Assembly: GCA_009841435.1 (NCBI GenBank)
Contig: VXLW01000015.1
Location: 1-64,000, forward strand
Source of the DNA: Dehalococcoidia bacterium
Lineage (GTDB): Bacteria > Chloroflexota > Dehalococcoidia > Tepidiformales > Tepidiformaceae
DNA length: 64,000 nucleotides
Direction of reading: 5' to 3'
Shown here: positions 50,600-60,200 of the stretch, piece by piece
How positions within the stretch are numbered: position 1 is the first letter of the stretch
How the letters are laid out: each line of letters starts with the position of its first letter
The notes under the pieces: generated by a model
Databases searched by the model: none
What the model saw: the letters and a program-made list of their open reading frames with translations, nothing else
What the model was told of the DNA's origin: nothing
Translations under genes and position numbers: made by a program

Positions 50600-51901
50600 A
50601 CGCCTGGCGGCGTCGTCCTCGAAGGGGTAGTCCGCCCCGAGCTGCCGGGCGGCGGCGAGGCCCGTCACGAAGCAGGTCTCCTGGGCGTTGACCAGCGTGT
50701 GGGCGCCGCAGTGCCACGTTCGCCGCTTACCCTGGATGAAGCGGAAGATGTTCGCCGTCACCGCAACGTGACGCACGTCGTGAACGATGTGCTGGAACCA
50801 CCACTTCTTCACGACCTTGCTTTCGTCGATAGGGCTGATCGGGTTGTAGGTCACGAGGCAGGGCTTGTCGGACTCCTGAGCCCACGGCTGCTGGTTGTGC
50901 ATGATGTAGGTGATCTCGTAGTTGTCCGGCCTCGCACCGTACTGCTCGATGTGATTGCTCCGGGTCGTCAGGGGCTTGACCTCGTTGTCAGGGAGGACAG
51001 AGGCGTCGGAGTGGACGACCGTGTGGTTGTGGAGCTCACTCTCGTAGCGGATCGACGAGAGGATGGAGCGCTCGAGGAAGGTGGGCCTGTCGAGGAGCAT
51101 CAGGGTCTGGTTGGCGTTGCAGGCGAAGATGACGTCGTCGAACGCCTCGCGCACGCCGTTCTCGTCCTCCACCACGACGCCGATCTTTTCCCGATAGACC
51201 TTGCGGACGGGCCGGCCGAGGAAGATCTTGTCACGGAAGCCGGCCGATAGCTCTTCGTAGATACGGCGCGTGCCCTGGTCCCACGTCTGCATGGGCGTGG
51301 CGGTTTCAATGTCGAAGAACTCGAGGTAGCGGGAGAAGAGCGCCGCGGGCATGTCGAAGACGTTCGTCGCCATCAGGAAATTGACGAACATCGGCTTCAG
51401 GACCTTGTAGCGAAACTCCCCGGAGAAGCCTCCCAGGTTGAGCACCGTCCCCATGCTTATGTAATTGAACGGATTGAGGGCGTTGAGGAACTTCGACTGC
51501 TTCCGGGTCAGCCAGCCGATGCGGTGCAGGCGCCGCAACATGCGCTGGAACTTCGCAATCTCGGGCTGCAGCTGCTGCCGGATGTTGGAGTCAAAGTCGT
51601 GCGCATAGAGGCGGTCCTGGTACTTCACGCTGTAGCTGAACCTGGTATCGACGAGGTCGATGCCGAAGCGCTCCATCAACAGGACGATGTGGTGGTAGAT
51701 GGAGGGGATACAGGCGGTGACGGAGATGTCGAAGGGGATGGAGCCGCCGCCATCCTGGGGCATATCGGCCGTAATGGCGTTCCCGCCGACCTGTTCCTGG
51801 GCCTCGAACAGGCGGAAGTCGAAGCGATCGGGGTGATGGTTCAGCGCCCAGGCAGCGCCAAGCCCAGAGATGCCTCCGCCAACGATGGCAATTCGCCGCA
51901 T
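50546..51901 (-). CDS. FAD-dependent amine oxidase-type oxidoreductase
   Basis: A 451-residue flavoprotein. The N-terminal dinucleotide motif AIVGGGISGLGAAWAL (residues 4-19) and acidic end of the second strand (LFEAQEQVGGNA) define the GxGxxG FAD fold of the NAD(P)/FAD oxidoreductase / amine oxidase group. The C-terminal part contains WHCGAHTLVNAQETCFVTGLAAARQL. Relatives act on lipids or carotenoid-like compounds. It lies next to P450 and Rieske genes, so a redox step on the same molecule is plausible (inference). Its end overlaps the Rieske gene on the opposite strand. Confidence 0.85.
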   Translation of the reverse strand: MRRIAIVGGGISGLGAAWALNHHPDRFDFRLFEAQEQVGGNAITADMPQDGGGSIPFDISVTACIPSIYHHIVLLMERFGIDLVDTRFSYSVKYQDRLYAHDFDSNIRQQLQPEIAKFQRMLRRLHRIGWLTRKQSKFLNALNPFNYISMGTVLNLGGFSGEFRYKVLKPMFVNFLMATNVFDMPAALFSRYLEFFDIETATPMQTWDQGTRRIYEELSAGFRDKIFLGRPVRKVYREKIGVVVEDENGVREAFDDVIFACNANQTLMLLDRPTFLERSILSSIRYESELHNHTVVHSDASVLPDNEVKPLTTRSNHIEQYGARPDNYEITYIMHNQQPWAQESDKPCLVTYNPISPIDESKVVKKWWFQHIVHDVRHVAVTANIFRFIQGKRRTWHCGAHTLVNAQETCFVTGLAAARQLGADYPFEDDAARRSFNYYGGILYGWRFRNA

Positions 51902-51908
51902 GTCCGTC

Positions 51909-53735
51909 TTACTCCTCCTCCGGGAGCAGCACGATGTGGATGTAGCGGTCGTCAAGCAGGTAGCGCCGGGCAGCGGCCGCGACCTCCTCCAGCGTCAGCG
52001 CCTCCAGCCGCTCGTCGAAGCCGTTGATCTCGCCGAGCGACTCACCCCGCTGCGTTGCGTCTTGGATCTGGTTCAGCCAGAAGCTGTTCTCGCGGAGCTG
52101 CTCCTCGCGAGAGGTCCGGAGCTGCTCCTTGACGGAGTCCAGGTAGCTCTGCTCGCCGCCGTCGCGGAGCCAGGCGACTTCCACCGCGACCTCTGCGGTC
52201 AGCTCCTCCACACGGGCGGGGTCGCTGCCAAAGAGGACGTACAGGAGGTACTCGGAGTCGGGGATGGAACTGATGCTGGCTCTAACGCCGATGGCGTACG
52301 TGCCGCCCAGCGCCTCGCGCACGCGCTCGCGCAGGCGGGTGCCGAGAATTTCCCCGGCCACCGTTGCCGTGAGAGCCTCCTCGCGGGTCCACAGCGCCTC
52401 TCCCGCGTAGATGAGGATCGTCTGGCTACGCGGTTCGATGCCCTTACGGACGACGTGTTCTTCCACCCCGGGTGGAGGGTCTACGTCGTGGTCGACCCAC
52501 TGCTCGACCCGTCCGGTGGTCGGGAGGCTGGCGAGGTAGCGGGAGGCAAGGTCCCGCAGTTCATCCCAGTCGAAGGCGCCAACGAACACGAAGGTCGCAT
52601 CGCTGAAGTCCGCGAAGCGCTCGGCATAGACCGCCGTCGCCCGATCGAGGTCGAGCTCCTCGAGGACGTCGAGGGAGAGGGGTCGGGCCCGGTGGTGGTT
52701 CTGGGCGAGGACCATGTTCGCCTTGTCGAAGAACACGGAGTCCGGGTCGGTCGCTCGCCTCTCAGCACTGGTACGCAACCTCGCCTCATACGTCGAGAAG
52801 TAGGCCGGATCGAACCGCGGCTCGGTGACGTAAAGCGTAATCAGCTGGAACAGGGTCTCCAGGTCTTCGGGCGAGGCGTTCCCGCTGAGCCCTTCGTAGA
52901 GCGCGCTGATGTAGGGGGCAACCGACACCCGCTTGCCGGCCAGCAGCTTGTCGAGAGTGACGCTGTCGTGCAGGCCGACGCCGCTGCCGGAGGCGATGTC
53001 GTCGGCATACAGGGCAGACACGTGGTCCTCGTCGGAGACGAGGGAGTGGCCGCCCGGGCTGAAGGCCGTGAACAGCACCTCGTCGTTCTGGAAGTCCGTC
53101 TGCTTGGCGACGACGGTCACACCGTTCGAGAGGGTCCACCGCACCGCATCGATCGAAGCGACCGGTTCCTCCGCGGTGATGCTCCCCGGCGTCGGGAGCG
53201 TTGCCATGAGAGGGAGGTCGTCGAACTCGTCTTCGTACGCCTCCACCTGGAGCGCGTCTGCCCCCTCGATCTGCGCAAGCATGGCCGTGCTCAGGACCTC
53301 ATCGGAGCTGGCCTCGGGGTCCTCGGGCCGGATGACGAACAGCACGGTGTCTCCCGAGTCCGACCAGGATGCCCCCAGCAGATCGACTTCGCCCAGCGAG
53401 ACTTCCGGAATCAGTCGCTGGTACAGCTCCCACTCCGCTTCGATGCCCGGAGCCGGAACCCCTGAGAGGAAGTGCGTGCGGTACTCGCCTGCCAGCACTT
53501 CGGAATCGCGCTGGTCGCGCTCCTTGTAGAGGCTCTCCACCGAGCTCAGCAGGTTGACCTTCTCCCGAGCCAGCTCGGAGGCGGTGAAGCCGTGCTGGCG
53601 CACGCGCTGCAACTCCTCCAGAAGTGCCGCGAAACCCAACTCGAGACCATCTTGCTCAGTCACGACCGAAAACTGCACGATGTCGGTGGGCCTTACGAAC
53701 GCTCCACCCGCGCTTCCCGCCCACAGCCAGGGGGA
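51909..53735 (-). CDS. M16 metallopeptidase, C-terminal part (downstream of frameshift)
   Basis: About 607 residues that continue the M16 peptidase after a frameshift at a run of five C (plus-strand G5, 53730-53734). The joined product would read ADPP-WLWAGSAGG, the expected sequence of PqqL-like zinc proteases. This part holds the rest of the first half and the inactive second M16 half (WTLSNGVTVVAKQTDFQ onward), ending LLPEEE. Adding one base to the run restores a single frame of about 1004 residues. The gene lies 7 bases upstream of the FAD gene. Confidence 0.8.
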   Translation of the reverse strand, partial: SPWLWAGSAGGAFVRPTDIVQFSVVTEQDGLELGFAALLEELQRVRQHGFTASELAREKVNLLSSVESLYKERDQRDSEVLAGEYRTHFLSGVPAPGIEAEWELYQRLIPEVSLGEVDLLGASWSDSGDTVLFVIRPEDPEASSDEVLSTAMLAQIEGADALQVEAYEDEFDDLPLMATLPTPGSITAEEPVASIDAVRWTLSNGVTVVAKQTDFQNDEVLFTAFSPGGHSLVSDEDHVSALYADDIASGSGVGLHDSVTLDKLLAGKRVSVAPYISALYEGLSGNASPEDLETLFQLITLYVTEPRFDPAYFSTYEARLRTSAERRATDPDSVFFDKANMVLAQNHHRARPLSLDVLEELDLDRATAVYAERFADFSDATFVFVGAFDWDELRDLASRYLASLPTTGRVEQWVDHDVDPPPGVEEHVVRKGIEPRSQTILIYAGEALWTREEALTATVAGEILGTRLRERVREALGGTYAIGVRASISSIPDSEYLLYVLFGSDPARVEELTAEVAVEVAWLRDGGEQSYLDSVKEQLRTSREEQLRENSFWLNQIQDATQRGESLGEINGFDERLEALTLEEVAAAARRYLLDDRYIHIVLLPEEE

Positions 53736-54925
53736 TCGGCCGCCTGGCCCCGTTCGAATAGCCGCGCGTTCAGCATCATGAAGGCCAGTTGCTGCGTTAC
53801 GGAGCGCTTGAACCACGCAAGGTCCTGGCCGGCCTCCGGGGCAATCTTGCGGACGAGGATGAGCTGGGTCCCGGGCGCCTCGGGGTCGGTGAAGATGTCT
53901 ATTCGCGGTTCCTCGTGTCCGGGAACGTCGAACGTGGGCAAGGTCGTCGGGGGCGCAATGGCCGCCCGTTCCTGCTGTGCTTCGCCCTCGGGGGGTGGTG
54001 CGAAGTGCTGCTTGATCTTGGCCTCGATGAGGGCGGGGTCGAGGTCGCCCACCGCTACCAGGGCCATCAACTCGGGCCGGTACCAGCGCTCGTAATAGGC
54101 GCGCAGCTGCTCGACCGGGGCGGTCTCGACGACCTCGGGCAGGCCGATCGGGGCCCGTTCGGAATAGCGGGAGGCGCCGAACAGGGCCCGATAGAGACCG
54201 TCCCGCCAGCGGGAATCGAAGCCCTGGCCGAGGCGCCACTCCTCGAGCACCACACCACGTTCCAGCTCGACCTCCTCCGGTTCGAAGCTGATGGCGTAGG
54301 CCCAGTCGCTGAGGATCTGGAACGCCTTCTCGAGGATCTCCGGATCGTCGGTCGGGATTTCGAGGAAGTAGACCGTCTCGTCGTAGCTCGTGTAGGCGTT
54401 CAGGTGGGCGCCAAAACTGGATCCGATGGACTCGAGGTAGTCGACGATCTCCTGCTTGGCGAAGCGCTCCGTGCCGTTGAACGCCATGTGCTCGACGAAG
54501 TGGGCCAGCCCCCGCTGCTCCTCCTCCTCGTGAACGGACCCGGCCTTGACGACGAGAGACAGGTGCAAACGCTCGCGCGGTTCCTCGTTGTGCCTGATGT
54601 AGTACGAGAGCCCGTTGCTGAGCGTTCCCCGCACCACCGCGGGGTCGAAGATGAGGTTCCCGTCCGGGCCGAGGACTTCCACCGGGGCGGGGGTGGCGGT
54701 GGGCTCCGGGGTCGGTGTGGGCGTCTCCGCCACACGAGTGGCGGTCGCTGTCGCCGTGGCGGTTGCTGCTGGTGACGGGGTTGCGGTCGGCGTGGGGCCA
54801 TCGGGGGCGGCGGTGGCGGTGCCGGTCGGCGAGGGCTCAGTGCTGGGGGAATCGGAGCCGCATGCCGTCAGCGCAACCGACAGCAACGCGATGCAGAGCA
54901 GGACTACCGCTGACTTCAGGGTCAC
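53693..54925 (-). CDS. M16 metallopeptidase lipoprotein, N-terminal part (frameshifted)
   Basis: N-terminal portion of an M16 (PqqL-like) zinc peptidase, ending in an out-of-frame tail after the C5 run at 53730-53734. It starts with GTG, has a lipoprotein signal with Cys22 (VALTAC), a long Thr/Pro/Ala tether (residues 25-82), and the inverted zinc motif HFVEH at residues 142-146, with the distal Glu in ELERGVVLEEW. The enzyme would degrade peptides at the outer face of the membrane. Whether the shift is a real mutation, an assembly error or recoding cannot be told here. Confidence 0.85.
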   Translation of the reverse strand: MTLKSAVVLLCIALLSVALTACGSDSPSTEPSPTGTATAAPDGPTPTATPSPAATATATATATRVAETPTPTPEPTATPAPVEVLGPDGNLIFDPAVVRGTLSNGLSYYIRHNEEPRERLHLSLVVKAGSVHEEEEQRGLAHFVEHMAFNGTERFAKQEIVDYLESIGSSFGAHLNAYTSYDETVYFLEIPTDDPEILEKAFQILSDWAYAISFEPEEVELERGVVLEEWRLGQGFDSRWRDGLYRALFGASRYSERAPIGLPEVVETAPVEQLRAYYERWYRPELMALVAVGDLDPALIEAKIKQHFAPPPEGEAQQERAAIAPPTTLPTFDVPGHEEPRIDIFTDPEAPGTQLILVRKIAPEAGQDLAWFKRSVTQQLAFMMLNARLFERGQAADPPGCGREARVERS

Positions 54926-55098
54926 GTCTTTTCTATCTCGCTTCGTGAGGTGTGTCCGCGGGAGCACATGAACGGAAGGTCGACGGGGCGAACGCGGCTG
55001 GCCGCATTCTTCCCAACCGGCGGCCTACGCGCAGCCCTGCGGGATCGAGGACAAAGGTGAGCGACCCCATCGGGAGTTAGTCGGCCAGAGGCAGTGGC

Positions 55099-55554
55099 CT
55101 AGCTTCCGCCCGCCGAGCCCTGGGTCCAGATGTGGTCGATGCGCGTGCGGTGGATGAACCACTCGCCGTCGACCTTCTTGTAGACGTCGTTGTAGACGCC
55201 GAGGAGACCGACGGGGTTGGGGTTGTCGCCCATGCCGAGGTCGAGCAGGAACCAGCTACCGGTCGCGCTATCCGAGCCCGTGAGCTCGACCCAGCCGTTG
55301 GTCGTCGCGTGCATGAACGAGAAGGGCTTGGGGCTGTGCCCGGCGACCTCCTTGTACTGCCTGCGAATCTCGTCGCGGCCGACCCAGTCGCCGTAGGGCA
55401 GGTCATCGCTAAATTCGCAGACGGCGTCTTCCGTGAACAGCATTGCCATCTCGTCCGTGCGGTGGCTGTCGAACAACTGCGAGTAGAGCACGCGCAGCTG
55501 CTTGATGGCTTCGATCTCGAGATGCTCTTCGAGGGTTGGTGGCTTCACGCCCAT
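55099..55554 (-). CDS. NTF2-like / SnoaL-like protein
   Basis: A 151-residue NTF2-fold protein with the opening helix IEAIKQLRVLYSQLFDSHRTDEMAMLF, the DAVCEF strand and the closing WFIHRTRIDHIW. The His/Asp/Tyr arrangement resembles SnoaL-like dehydratases or isomerases, including scytalone dehydratase-like forms; substrate unknown. GGGGAG lies before the ATG. It follows two SDR genes on the same strand and may belong to one catabolic operon with them. Confidence 0.78.
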   Translation of the reverse strand: MGVKPPTLEEHLEIEAIKQLRVLYSQLFDSHRTDEMAMLFTEDAVCEFSDDLPYGDWVGRDEIRRQYKEVAGHSPKPFSFMHATTNGWVELTGSDSATGSWFLLDLGMGDNPNPVGLLGVYNDVYKKVDGEWFIHRTRIDHIWTQGSAGGS

Positions 55555-55608
55555 GGCAGATCGCTCCCCTTGAGATGTGGTGTTCAGGATACCGCCGTCG
55601 GGCGCGGG

Positions 55609-56373
55609 CTAACCGCCGGTGACCGAAAGCGTCGCGCCCGTGACCCAGGAAGCGGCGGGCGAGGAGAGGTAAACGACGGCGGCGGCAACGTCCTCGGGCT
55701 CGCCGATGCGCTGGAGGGGCAGCATCGCGCCGAGCCCCTGCCGCAGCTGCTCCTCGCTCATGCCGGTGTATTCGATCATGACTTCCGTGGGGATGGGGCC
55801 GGGGGAGACGCCCACGACCCGCACCCTTGGCGCGAGCTCGCGGGCGAGCGTCATGGTCAGGCTGTTCACGCCGAACTTGGCGGCGGCGTAGGGGCCGTTC
55901 ATCGGGGACGGCTGCGTAGCGGCAGCGGAGGAGATGTTGACGACCACGCCGCCCTCTTCGCCCATGACCCGGTTGGCAGCCCTCGCGCCGGCCCAGACGG
56001 ACTTGAGGTTGAGGGCGATCTGGTTGTCCCACGCCTTCTCGGGCGTGCCGAGGATCGTGCGAGCGGTACGGTCCTGGGCGCCACCGACGTTGTTGACCCA
56101 GATGGTGAGCTTGCCAAACTCGGCAACAGCGGCATCGGCGAGCGCCTCGATCTGGTCGACTTCGAGGAAGTCCGTGGTCCGCGCCATGGCCTGACCGCCT
56201 GTGGCCCGGATCTTCTCCGCGACTGCTTCGATCTCGTGTGTGCGGCGCGCGGCCACGACGACCGCGGCGCCGGCCTCGGCGAGGCCGACGGCGATGCCTT
56301 CGCCAATGCCCCGGCCGGAGCCCGTGACGACCGCTACCTGCCCATCGAGTCGAAAGAGGTCGAGGATGCTCAC
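55609..56373 (-). CDS. Short-chain dehydrogenase/reductase
   Basis: A 254-residue classical SDR. It has TGSGRGIGEGIA (cofactor loop), NNVGG in place of the usual NNAGG, catalytic Ser in NISSAAATQP and YAAAKFG for the Tyr-Lys pair. The start is GTG overlapping the upstream SDR stop (GTGA), giving SILDLFRLDGQVAVVTG, which aligns residue for residue with the neighbour's VGVLDQFRLDGHVAVVTG. So the two genes are a tandem duplication. Substrate unknown; the likely coenzyme (NAD or NADP) is not decided. Confidence 0.87.
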   Translation of the reverse strand: MSILDLFRLDGQVAVVTGSGRGIGEGIAVGLAEAGAAVVVAARRTHEIEAVAEKIRATGGQAMARTTDFLEVDQIEALADAAVAEFGKLTIWVNNVGGAQDRTARTILGTPEKAWDNQIALNLKSVWAGARAANRVMGEEGGVVVNISSAAATQPSPMNGPYAAAKFGVNSLTMTLARELAPRVRVVGVSPGPIPTEVMIEYTGMSEEQLRQGLGAMLPLQRIGEPEDVAAAVVYLSSPAASWVTGATLSVTGG

Positions 56374-57152
56374 ATTTCCCTCGTTCCCGTGGGCCCGCCG
56401 CTGACGGCCAACGTCTGACCCGTGATCCACTCGGCCGCCGGGGAGCAGAAGTAGACCGCCGCGGCGCCAATGTCCTCGGGCTTGCCGGCGCGTCCGGCCG
56501 GCAACTGCGAGCCCATGTTCTCGACCGCGGCTTCGTCCACCTTCATGGTCTCGAAGAACATCTCGGTCGGTACGAGGCCCGGCGCGATGCAGTTAACCCT
56601 GATCTTCTGCGGGGCCAGCTCCATCGCGAGGGTCTTGGTCATGTTGATCATGGCGGACTTGGTGGCGGCGTAGGGCCCGGCGCTGGGGGAGGCGCCCCAG
56701 GCAGCCACCGAGGAGATGTTGATGATGTTGCCGCCCTCAGCCATCTGCTCGGCGGCGGCCTTCGCACCCCACCAGGCGCTCTTCAGGTTGAGGTCGACGA
56801 GGGTGTCCCAGACGTCCTCGGGCGTATCGACCAGGTTGCGCTGGGTGCGATCGAGATTGCCACCCGCGTTGTTGACCCAGATGGTGAGCTTGCCGAGCTC
56901 GGCGACGGTCGCCTCGGCGAGGCGGTCGTTGGCAGGCCAGTCGAGCACGTCCATGCCTACCGAGAGGGCCTGGCGCCCGAGCGCCCGCACCTCTTCCGCC
57001 ACGGCCTCGACCTCGTGCGCGCGGCGCGCGGCGACGGCGACGTCGGCTCCCGCTTCGGCGAAGGCCAGGGCGATGCCGCGGCCGATGCCGCGGCCTCCGC
57101 CCGTGACGACGGCCACGTGTCCATCAAGCCGGAACTGATCGAGAACGCCCAC
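56370..57152 (-). CDS. Short-chain dehydrogenase/reductase
   Basis: A 260-residue SDR with TGGGRGIGRGIA, NNAGGN, Ser in NISSVAAWG and YAATKSA. I place the start at the GTG at 57152 rather than the ATG at 57161. A TAGGAT hexamer (57160-57165) is then 7 nt upstream, the same leaderless layout as the MBL gene, and the N-terminus then aligns with the paralogue that follows. The ATG would lie partly inside that hexamer. It is the first gene of the SDR-SDR-NTF2 group. Confidence 0.86.
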   Translation of the reverse strand: MGVLDQFRLDGHVAVVTGGGRGIGRGIALAFAEAGADVAVAARRAHEVEAVAEEVRALGRQALSVGMDVLDWPANDRLAEATVAELGKLTIWVNNAGGNLDRTQRNLVDTPEDVWDTLVDLNLKSAWWGAKAAAEQMAEGGNIINISSVAAWGASPSAGPYAATKSAMINMTKTLAMELAPQKIRVNCIAPGLVPTEMFFETMKVDEAAVENMGSQLPAGRAGKPEDIGAAAVYFCSPAAEWITGQTLAVSGGPTGTREM

Positions 57153-57225
57153 GGCCGGCATCCTACGGGATTGGTGGTTTCGGGATACGCCGCGACGCCG
57201 GGACCAGCAGGACTGCTATGGGACC

Positions 57226-60200
57226 TCAGTGCCAGTCGTGCGCATCCGGCATGGGGACGCCCGTGCCCACCGGCTCGACGTGCGCAACGACGATGGTCGT
57301 GGTCCCGTCCCGGCACGAGACCTGTCCCCGGATCAGGAGCACCTCGCTCCGGAGCTCCTTGCGGTGGCGCGCGTAGACGCGGGGCCAGAGGATGACCTGC
57401 ACCTCCCCGCTCTCGTCTTCGATGGTGACGAAGACCGTCCCCTCCTGTCCGCGCGGGTGCTGCCGGGCGATGGGCCACCCCGCCACTCGCAGCGCCGTTC
57501 CGTCGGGCAGGCCCTCGACGTCGGCGCAGGGAGTCACGCCGGGGGGCAGTGAGGGCCGCACGAACTCCATCAGGTGGCCGCGGGGGTAGACCCCCAGCGT
57601 CCGGTACTCGCCCACCATCCTCTCGTATTCGCTGAAGTCCACAAGCGCTGGGACGCCCGCCGCCCCTGTCGTGGGGAAGGCGCGCTGCCCGTTCCGGGAT
57701 GGCGGGGTGGCGAGACCCGCGTCCCAGAGCGCCAGCCGGCGGCTCGGTTCGACGGCATCGAACGCCCCCGCCTCTACCAGCGACTGCGCCGCCTGCGGCT
57801 TCAGGCCCGTGCGGCGCACGAGGTCGCCGGCGCCGGCGTAGGGACCACGCCGCTCGCGCTCCGCCACGATCAGTTCCGCCGCGGCCTGTCCCACGTCCTT
57901 GACGATCTGGAGCCCCAGCCGCACGCAGCCGTTGTCGGGGATGGCGCGCGCCTCGCTCGTGTTCACGCAGGGGTTGAGGAAGGGCGCGTCGAAGCGGCGG
58001 GCATCCTCCTTGAGCGTCTCCAGCGGGTAGAAGCCCATGGGCTGGTTGTTGACGAGCGCGACAAAGAACTCGAGCGGGTGGTAGCGCTTCAGCCAGGCGG
58101 CCTGGTAGGCGGTGATGGCGAAGGCATGCGAGTGCGACTCCGGGAACATGTAATGGCCGTTGATCTTGGCGAAGATCGTGCGCGCCGTTTCCTCGGGCAC
58201 GCCCCGGCTCCGCGCCCCCTTCAGGAAGCGCTCCCACTGCATCTCGATCAGGTGCTCGCTCTGGGGGCGGGCGAAGGCGCGCCGCAGTTCGTCCGCCTCG
58301 GCGGCGGTCATCCCCGCCACGTCCATCACGAGTTGCACCACCTGCTCCTGCCAGACGATGACGCCGCAGCCCCGCTCCAGGGCGCGCTCCTCCAGCGGGT
58401 GGTCGTACGTCCACTCCGCTCCATGCCGGTAGCGGTCGATGAACTTCGAGACGGCGCTGCCCTGCACCCCCACCCCGGGCCGGATAAGCGCCACCTGGTA
58501 GGCCAGGTCGAGCAGGTTCCGGGAGCGGAGGCGCTGGGCGATCTTGAGCTGGGCGGGCGACTGGAGGAGGAACACACCCTTCCCCCGCCCCTCGTTGATG
58601 AGGTCGTACACGTTCGGGTCATCGGGGGCGATGCGACTCAGGTCGGGCCGCGTTCCCTCGCGCTCCTCGATCAGGTCGAGAGCTTCTTCGATCTGGTCGA
58701 GGACGGGCAGGGAGAGGAGGTCGATCTTGGCAAAGCCGGCATCGGCCACGCTGTCCTTGTTCCAATCCATGATGAAGCGGCCCGCGATCGCCCCCTCGCG
58801 GGTGGGGACCATCCCCGGGATGGGGCCGTCGCTCAGCACCAGGCCGCCGACATGCTGGCCCAGCCCCCGGGGCGCGTGCAGCAGCTGGGGCGCCAGCTCC
58901 GTCAGCTCGCGCCAGCCGGGGGCGTCGACCCGCTCGCGGAAGGCGGGCGCCTCCAGCATCGCCTCCCGCAGCCCCTCGCCGCCACGGGAGCGGAGCTGTT
59001 TCGAGAGCAGGCGCAGGTCCTCCCGCGGCAGGCCGAGGGCCTTGCCCAGGTCCTGGACAACGCCCTTGAGCGAGTAGGTCGCGATGGCTCCCGCGAGGAC
59101 GGCGTACTCCGCGCCGAAGTGCTGGTGCACCCGCACGATCAGCTCGTCGCGGAGGGCGCGGGGGAAGTCGAGGTCGATGTCGGGGAGGGTCTGCATGTCC
59201 TCGGGCATGAAGCGCTCGAGCGTGAGGTTCCAGCGCAGCGGGTCGACGTGGCTGATGCCGATCAGGTAGCCGACCAGCAGCGCCACCGAGGAGCCCCGCC
59301 CCCGTCCCGGCGGACGTTCCTCGATGGACGTGTCGGGATCGGCGAGCCCCCGCTCCTCCATGATCCGGCGGGCGAGGCGGACGATCTCCCGGTAGAGCAG
59401 GAGGAAGCCCGCCAGACGGTGGCGGTGGATGAGTCCGAACTCCTCGTCGAGGCGCTCTCGCACCTCTTCCGTGAGCGCGCCGTAGCGCCGCCGAGCGGCC
59501 TCCTCGCAGAGCCGCCGCAGGTAGCTCTCGGGCGTGTGGCCCGCGGGCACCGGGGGTTCGGGCAGGCGGTAGCCCAGATCGGTGCTGAGGTTGAAGCGGC
59601 ACTGCTCGGCGATGCGCAGGGTGTTGGCGACGGCCTCGGGGTAGTCGCGGAAGAGGCGCGCCATCTCCTCCGGTGGCTTCAGGGAGAAGTGGTCGTTGGG
59701 CCGGATGAAGGGCAGCGCCCGATCGATGGTGACATTGCGGCGAGCGGCCGCCAGCGCATGCTGCAGCCGGTAGCGGGCGGGGTCGTGGTAGCGCACGTCG
59801 TTCGTGGCTACCAGCGGAGCGCCCGCCTCCCGCGCGAGCTCCGCCAGCTCGCGGTTGCGGGTGGTATCGCCCTGGAGCAGGTTCTGCTGGAGCTCCACGT
59901 ACACGGAGTCCGGGCCGTACCACTCGCGGTAGCGGTCGAGTAGCTCCCCCGCCTCCCGCCGCCGACCTTCCAGGGCCAGCCGCGCGAGGCGCCCATCGCG
60001 TCCGCCGGTCAGCAGGAGCAGGCCCTCGGCGTGCTCGGGCAGGTGGGCGGGGTCGAGCCGCGGTTCGCGCCGATCGGCAGCGTTGGCGAAGGTGAACAGC
60101 TGCGAGAGGTTGGCGTAGCCCTCGCGCGTCTTCGCCAGCAGCACCATGCTGGAGCCATCCGCCAGCATCAGCTCCCCGCCGGTGACGGGCTGGACACCGA

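Noticed and set aside
57574-59943. 789-codon open frame opposite dnaE2
   Set aside because: Antisense shadow of a well-supported polymerase gene with no recognisable domain.
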